From contig WAEK01000021.1 in assembly GCA_011634665.1 (NCBI GenBank), positions 112,501 to 176,500 on the forward strand: 64,000 nt of DNA, given 5' to 3'. This DNA is from Mortierella sp. BCC40632. Taxonomy: Eukaryota > Mortierellomycota > Mortierellomycetes > Mortierellales > Mortierellaceae. Made by a program: the position numbers and the translations under genes. Shown here piece by piece: positions 59,882 through 64,000 of this stretch. The notes under the pieces were generated by a model, which was not told the DNA's origin, did not search any database, and worked only from the letters and a program-made list of their open reading frames with translations. How positions within the stretch are numbered: position 1 is the first letter of the stretch; each line of letters opens with the position of its first letter.

Positions 59882-61633
59882 TTAGAAACGACCACGACCG
59901 CGGGGAGCACCACGGCTAAAACCGCGGGGGAGCACCACGAGGGAGCACCACGACCGCGAGGAGCACCGCGTCCACCGCCACGACCACCGCGCACTTTTTT
60001 TTTTTTTACAAAGAGGAAAAAAGTGGGTCAGTCAACTAAAAAAATAAAATAAAGTATAAAAGCGAAAAGGATGGACGGGTGTAACCGTATAAAGGGAGAA
60101 CTTAACACATGGTTTTTTTTTGCATAAAGAAACAAAAAAAAAAAAAAAAAAAAACTTTACTACCAGCACCACGAACGGCACCACCGCGACCCACCGCGAC
60201 CGGCACCCATTCCCCTGCATGCCTCCCGCGCTTGGCAACTATGGGACAGGATCATTAGCAAAAGTAAAAAAAAATAGGAGGAAGGGGGAAAGTTTTAATC
60301 GTAGGGTTAGAACCTGAATCTGACGGAATCACCAAAGCCTTTTCATTTGAACGATTTGAACGCCCACTCTTCTTTGCTTCACGAAAAGAAAAGGAGAAAG
60401 AGAGAGACAGGGGTGATAAAATATGAGAGAGAGAGAGAGAGAGAGAGAGAAACTTACCCTTTCCAACAACCTTGGGCTTGGGCAAGAAACGCTCAAGAGG
60501 CAAGAGCTTATCAGGGGCAATGAAGACCTTGTCATTGGGCTTGAACGAGGTGGCAACCATACCGTCCTGAAGCTTGATCGTGAAGTAGAGCTCGTTCATG
60601 GGTCCCAAGATCTCATCGACCTTGCCGATCTGGCTCTTGTTCTCAAGGTAGATGGGGGCGTTGAAGTAAGGGATCTTGACGTTGGTCGACTTGCAAACCA
60701 TCTCTCCCTCGCAAGCGTGCATGAAGGCACCCATCTCTGGAGGAAAAAAAAAAAAAAAAAAAAAAAAGAGGGGTTCGTAAGTCTACTACTCAGTCATGAA
60801 GTATCTGATGAAACGATTCTTTTTCGTTTTCGTTTTTGTCCTGCACCATGTCAAGTCTAGGGCTATCGGACGAGTCTATCTGAAGACACACTCCAAAAAG
60901 AGAGAGATGGTCATGTCCTGCCAAAAGTGTCTTCTGAAATGACCGATAAAGCTCTACTCTCTTTCAGTACTCCTTCTGAATAGCGTCCAAAGTTGTCGAG
61001 AGCTTTCATCCAATGTCCACGATGTTCCTTCTTCTTCTTCTCTTCTTCTTCTGAACTTTGCACTGCTTGATCCGCACGTTTCTCTTTGTCTGCTTGGTTT
61101 GGTTCGATCAGGTGACCAAAGAAAGAGAAGAAGAAGAGGGTAAGGTGGAAGGTCCGATCGAATCTAAGGCAATCACATACCGGTGACACTCTCTGGTGGA
61201 CCGTAAGAAGGGGCACCGCCACCGAAACCGCCACGACCGCCACGGCCTCCGGGGGCTCCACGGCCTAGTAGTATAGGTAAAAGGAAGAAGAAAAGCGTTA
61301 GCGTAAAGAGCTTAGAATTGATTTTGAACACGTCCCGGTGTCCCAGTCGGTGCTCGATGTTGGTTGATTTTCCTTCTCTCTCAGATCTGAGATCGATAGT
61401 CTGAGATTATCGATCAGGAAAAGGCAACGGAAGCACCGTATAGAGGGGTGGTGAAGGATATATATAAATATATAAAGGCAGTGTTGTCCTTGATAGACTT
61501 GATCCAGGCTCGCTTTAGCTCTCGTCATTTTCACCTCTTTTCGTCAGTCCAGTCCATGAACGGGCGTATTCTACCCAGAAATTTTTTTACGAGTATTACC
61601 TCTAGGTGCACCACGACCTCCTCTGAAGCTCAT
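59882..61633 (-). CDS. GAR1: H/ACA ribonucleoprotein subunit GAR1 (RGG tail frame-disrupted)
   Basis: Nucleolar core protein of H/ACA snoRNPs, which pseudouridylate rRNA and snRNA; the GAR domain binds the Cbf5/dyskerin subunit. Exons 61633-61600, 61264-61181, 60736-60458, 60376-60314, 60238-60164 and 59993 onward. The first four junctions are well supported. The N-terminal RGG segment ([23 protein letters not shown]) leads to [20 protein letters not shown], then [32 protein letters not shown] and [20 protein letters not shown], the diagnostic GAR1 core. Lys-rich and RGG tail exons follow. In the tail, RGG-coding triplets continue in different frames separated by G/C runs; net +2 (or -1) nt is needed in the last exon to reach the natural end [13 protein letters not shown] at 59882. 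The last acceptor (AAAAAAG) is weak. This could be sequencing error in homopolymers or a real change, and the end coordinate is provisional. Confidence 0.9.
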
Positions 61634-61980
61634 GATTGTGATATGTGTAGTGAAGTGGGGGGGAAAAGGGAAAAGTAGCGGACCGGCTCAACCGTAGAAA
61701 GACTGCTGTAAGCTAGGAGGTATATGATAATAGCCCTTGCTTATTGAATGTGCATACAATGGTCGTCGAAACGATTGCAATCTGATGATTTCAAAGAACT
61801 ACTCTTGAGAAATGCGTTAGACTGCGCTTGTATGTTCTAGAGAACAAAGAAGAGAACAAATGGTCAAAGAGAGGAAGGAGAGAGAAAGGGAGAATGAGTG
61901 ATGAGGAGGATGCTCTCGTTTAGGACTATGCTTTTTTTTTTTTTCTTTTTTCTGTTGTTTATTTCCATAGTCACGGGTTT

Positions 61981-64000
61981 CTAAGCCTCTGACACCACTT
62001 CGATCTTGTACTCCTTGAGCTGCTGTTCTGTCAAACCAGAGGGACTTCCTACGACAAGGTCGCGACCCGACGCAGACTTGGGGAAAGCAATCACGTCTCG
62101 GATCGATGGCGTTTCGCAGAGGATGGCCATCATCCGGTCAAACCCAAGCGCCAATCCTCCGTGAGGTGGACAACCAAAGGAGAGCGCATCCACCAAGTGT
62201 GAGAAGCGTGAGCTCTCGATCGGAGTCATCTATAGAGTCAAAGAACGGATAACTTTTTTTTTAGTAACAGAGTCTGCAAGACGCGATCTATTCGAGCTTT
62301 CCCACCCCACTCCCGCCCTCACCCCCTTTAGGGCAGCTGTCGCCACTCTTACCTTGAGAATGTTCTCAAAGACATAGGTCTGAAGCTTGGGAGAATGAAT
62401 ACGGATCGAGCCTCCTCCAATCTCGACACCATTCAGGACAAGGTCATAGTGCTGTCCACGCACTCTCTCTGGGGAGTTGGCAAGGAGAGGCAGGTCATCA
62501 GCAACAGGAGCTGTAAACGGGTGATGTGTTGCCGCAAGTCTGTCAACACCAGGGGCAGCATTCTCGTCGGGCGAGAACAAAGGAAAACCTTCGATCCAAA
62601 GGAAGTTGTACTGCGATGAAGGCACCTTTAACGAGCCTAGGATAGGAGTAAGATCAATTCCGGTGGGTATGAGTGCTGGGTTAAACATCTAATAGGCAGT
62701 AGCATAAGGAGTGCTACTGGTACTCTAACATCTGTTCTCACCTTTAGCCTGAAGAGCAGCAGCAAGCTCCAATCGCATCTTGCCCATGGAGGTTTGACCT
62801 CCCTATATCACCAAATGAATTGGTAGTACCCCCAGGAACCGATGTTAGAGATCAAGAATACGCAGACAGTTCTTAAAGGAGACAAAGGGGGAAAACCTCT
62901 GTCTTTGGATACGCAGACTTACAGAAAGGAATCGCGGTCGCGAGTCGAGCACAATCATATCACCGACGCGAATGTCGAGACGCTTGTTGACTTTGGCATT
63001 ATCCACATCTCCTGTCAATTGACTACTGAAGGGCAGTTTTTGCAACCAGTGGTCAATATTGTCTTCGGTGACTTTAACTATGGGGAAGGTCTGTTTGCAG
63101 ATAGAGCATTAGTCATTTCGGCTGACTTTCATTGAACCCCGCATATCACAGAGAAGTGAAAGAGAGAGAAAAGAGGCCCTGTTGAGCGACAGCTACCTTT
63201 GAGTTGGTCTTGGTTATCCGCTTCATTTCTGAACCAGACAGCTTCATGTCATCCCTAAGGATGATAGCCTCAAGGACATTGTCTCCTTGGATATCTGCAG
63301 CAATTTGAATCTATTCACAATACCAAGGTCCAGGGTTGTCTTTTTCAGATTAATCTCTCTTTTCTTTTCTTTTTTTTTTTTGGCACTCTTGTTCCTCATA
63401 GCGCCTTTTCTATTCCAAAGAAAAGAGAAAGAATTTAACCAACCTCCAGTCCAAATCTTGTATCTGGTTTGTCAGAGCCATACTATTCAAAGAAGAAGAA
63501 ATGCCCCAGAAAAGTCAGCCAAAACGACTTTTATCCTATAGTCGCAAAGTTTTGTCATGAAGAAAGAAAAATGGTGAGGTATCGTCACGAAGATACAAAA
63601 TACCTTTGCCATGGCTGTCTGATAGTTCATTCTAGGGAAGGGTTGTCCATCAAAAACACCCACATCCTTGACCTTTTTCCATACTGCCTTGACAAGACCC
63701 TCGACCAGGGTTTGGATATCCTTGGCTGATCCAAAAGAGACTTCGAGATCAATCTAAAGGCAAAAGAACAAACAAACAAATGAACGAAAGTAGAGATGGA
63801 TCGATCGACGTGAATAAAATGAGTGTTGGCATGAGATTGTCAACAGACCACTACCTTTTACTTCCGCATGTCACAAAAAAAATGAAAGACAAGCCAAAGG
63901 AGGAGGAGCAAACATCTTACCTGAGTAAACTCTGGTTGCCGATCCGCACGCAAGTCCTCATCACGGAAACACTTGGCAATTTGAAAGTACCGATCCACAC
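61981..64000 (-). CDS. DARS2: mitochondrial aspartyl-tRNA synthetase, 3' part (5' end beyond window)
   Basis: Class II synthetase charging mitochondrial tRNA(Asp), bacterial type. Eight exons are visible: 64000-63921 (truncated by the window edge), 63753-63604, 63482-63444, 63310-63197, 63090-62923, 62802-62742, 62675-62353 and 62229-61981, all phase-consistent (about 394 residues). Motif 2 is [16 protein letters not shown] at the window edge. [13 protein letters not shown] is a bacterial-type AspRS signature. The bacterial insert domain follows in exons 4-6. Then come [31 protein letters not shown] and [18 protein letters not shown]. Motif 3 is [11 protein letters not shown] in the last exon, followed by [20 protein letters not shown] and GGLALGFDR distinguish it from the cytosolic eukaryotic enzyme. 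The anticodon-binding domain and motif 1 should lie to the right of the window. Confidence 0.97.

Overview
The window is nuclear DNA of a filamentous, early-diverging fungus. A Mortierellomycotina-type genome is the best guess, but this is an inference and no rRNA marker is present. The evidence is fourteen eukaryotic genes with GT..AG introns (mostly 70-300 nt, a few 0.7-1.75 kb), fungal housekeeping genes (peroxin PEX3, ribosomal P2, GAR1, mitochondrial AspRS), a dimethylargininase, and a very high load of CT/GA microsatellites and A/T homopolymers. No transposase, reverse transcriptase, rRNA, tRNA or CRISPR array could be supported.

Layout. 1-5332: repeat-rich, gene-poor flank with a diverged short duplication. 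5333-8059 (+): large, mostly disordered protein with one conserved C-terminal region. 9768-10648 (-): ribosomal stalk protein P2. 12000-14561 (+): PEX3, five exons. 14978-16294 (+): mitochondrial single-domain rhodanese, three exons. 16295-20844: gene-poor. 20845-23613 (+): single-pass surface protein with a sensor-like topology. 26314-27849 (-): UDP-glucose 4-epimerase with a long Ser/Pro tail. 29795-30984 (-): POF1/NMN-adenylyltransferase-like protein, probably with a GC-AG intron. 32572-34097 (+): secreted copper-oxygenase-like (LPMO-like) protein. 34638-43132 (-): 1723-residue protein of the DUF1765/UPF0592 type in nine exons, two of them micro-exons. 43133-48093: gene-poor and extremely repetitive. 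48094-51056 (+): F-box/WD40 protein. 51736-55302 (-): serine/threonine protein kinase. 57718-58824 (-): dimethylargininase. 59882-61633 (-): GAR1, with an apparently frame-broken RGG tail. 61981-64000 (-): 3' part of mitochondrial aspartyl-tRNA synthetase, cut by the window edge.

The genes are unrelated housekeeping, signalling and wall genes and do not form an operon-like or clustered pathway. Themes present are mitochondrial and peroxisomal function (AspRS, rhodanese, PEX3), sugar-nucleotide and wall biology (epimerase, LPMO-like protein, surface protein), protein turnover and signalling (F-box/WD40, kinase), and arginine methylation (the RGG protein GAR1 beside the methylarginine hydrolase). 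Splice models were built by hand from donor/acceptor motifs and every junction was checked for reading phase; they have not been tested with RNA.

I found no convincing new multi-gene system. The observations most worth following are the histidine-brace secreted protein, the micro-exon structure of the large DUF1765-like gene, the GC-AG intron, the sense-strand pyrimidine bias of the microsatellites, and several orphan exon-like islands in the gene-poor tracts.
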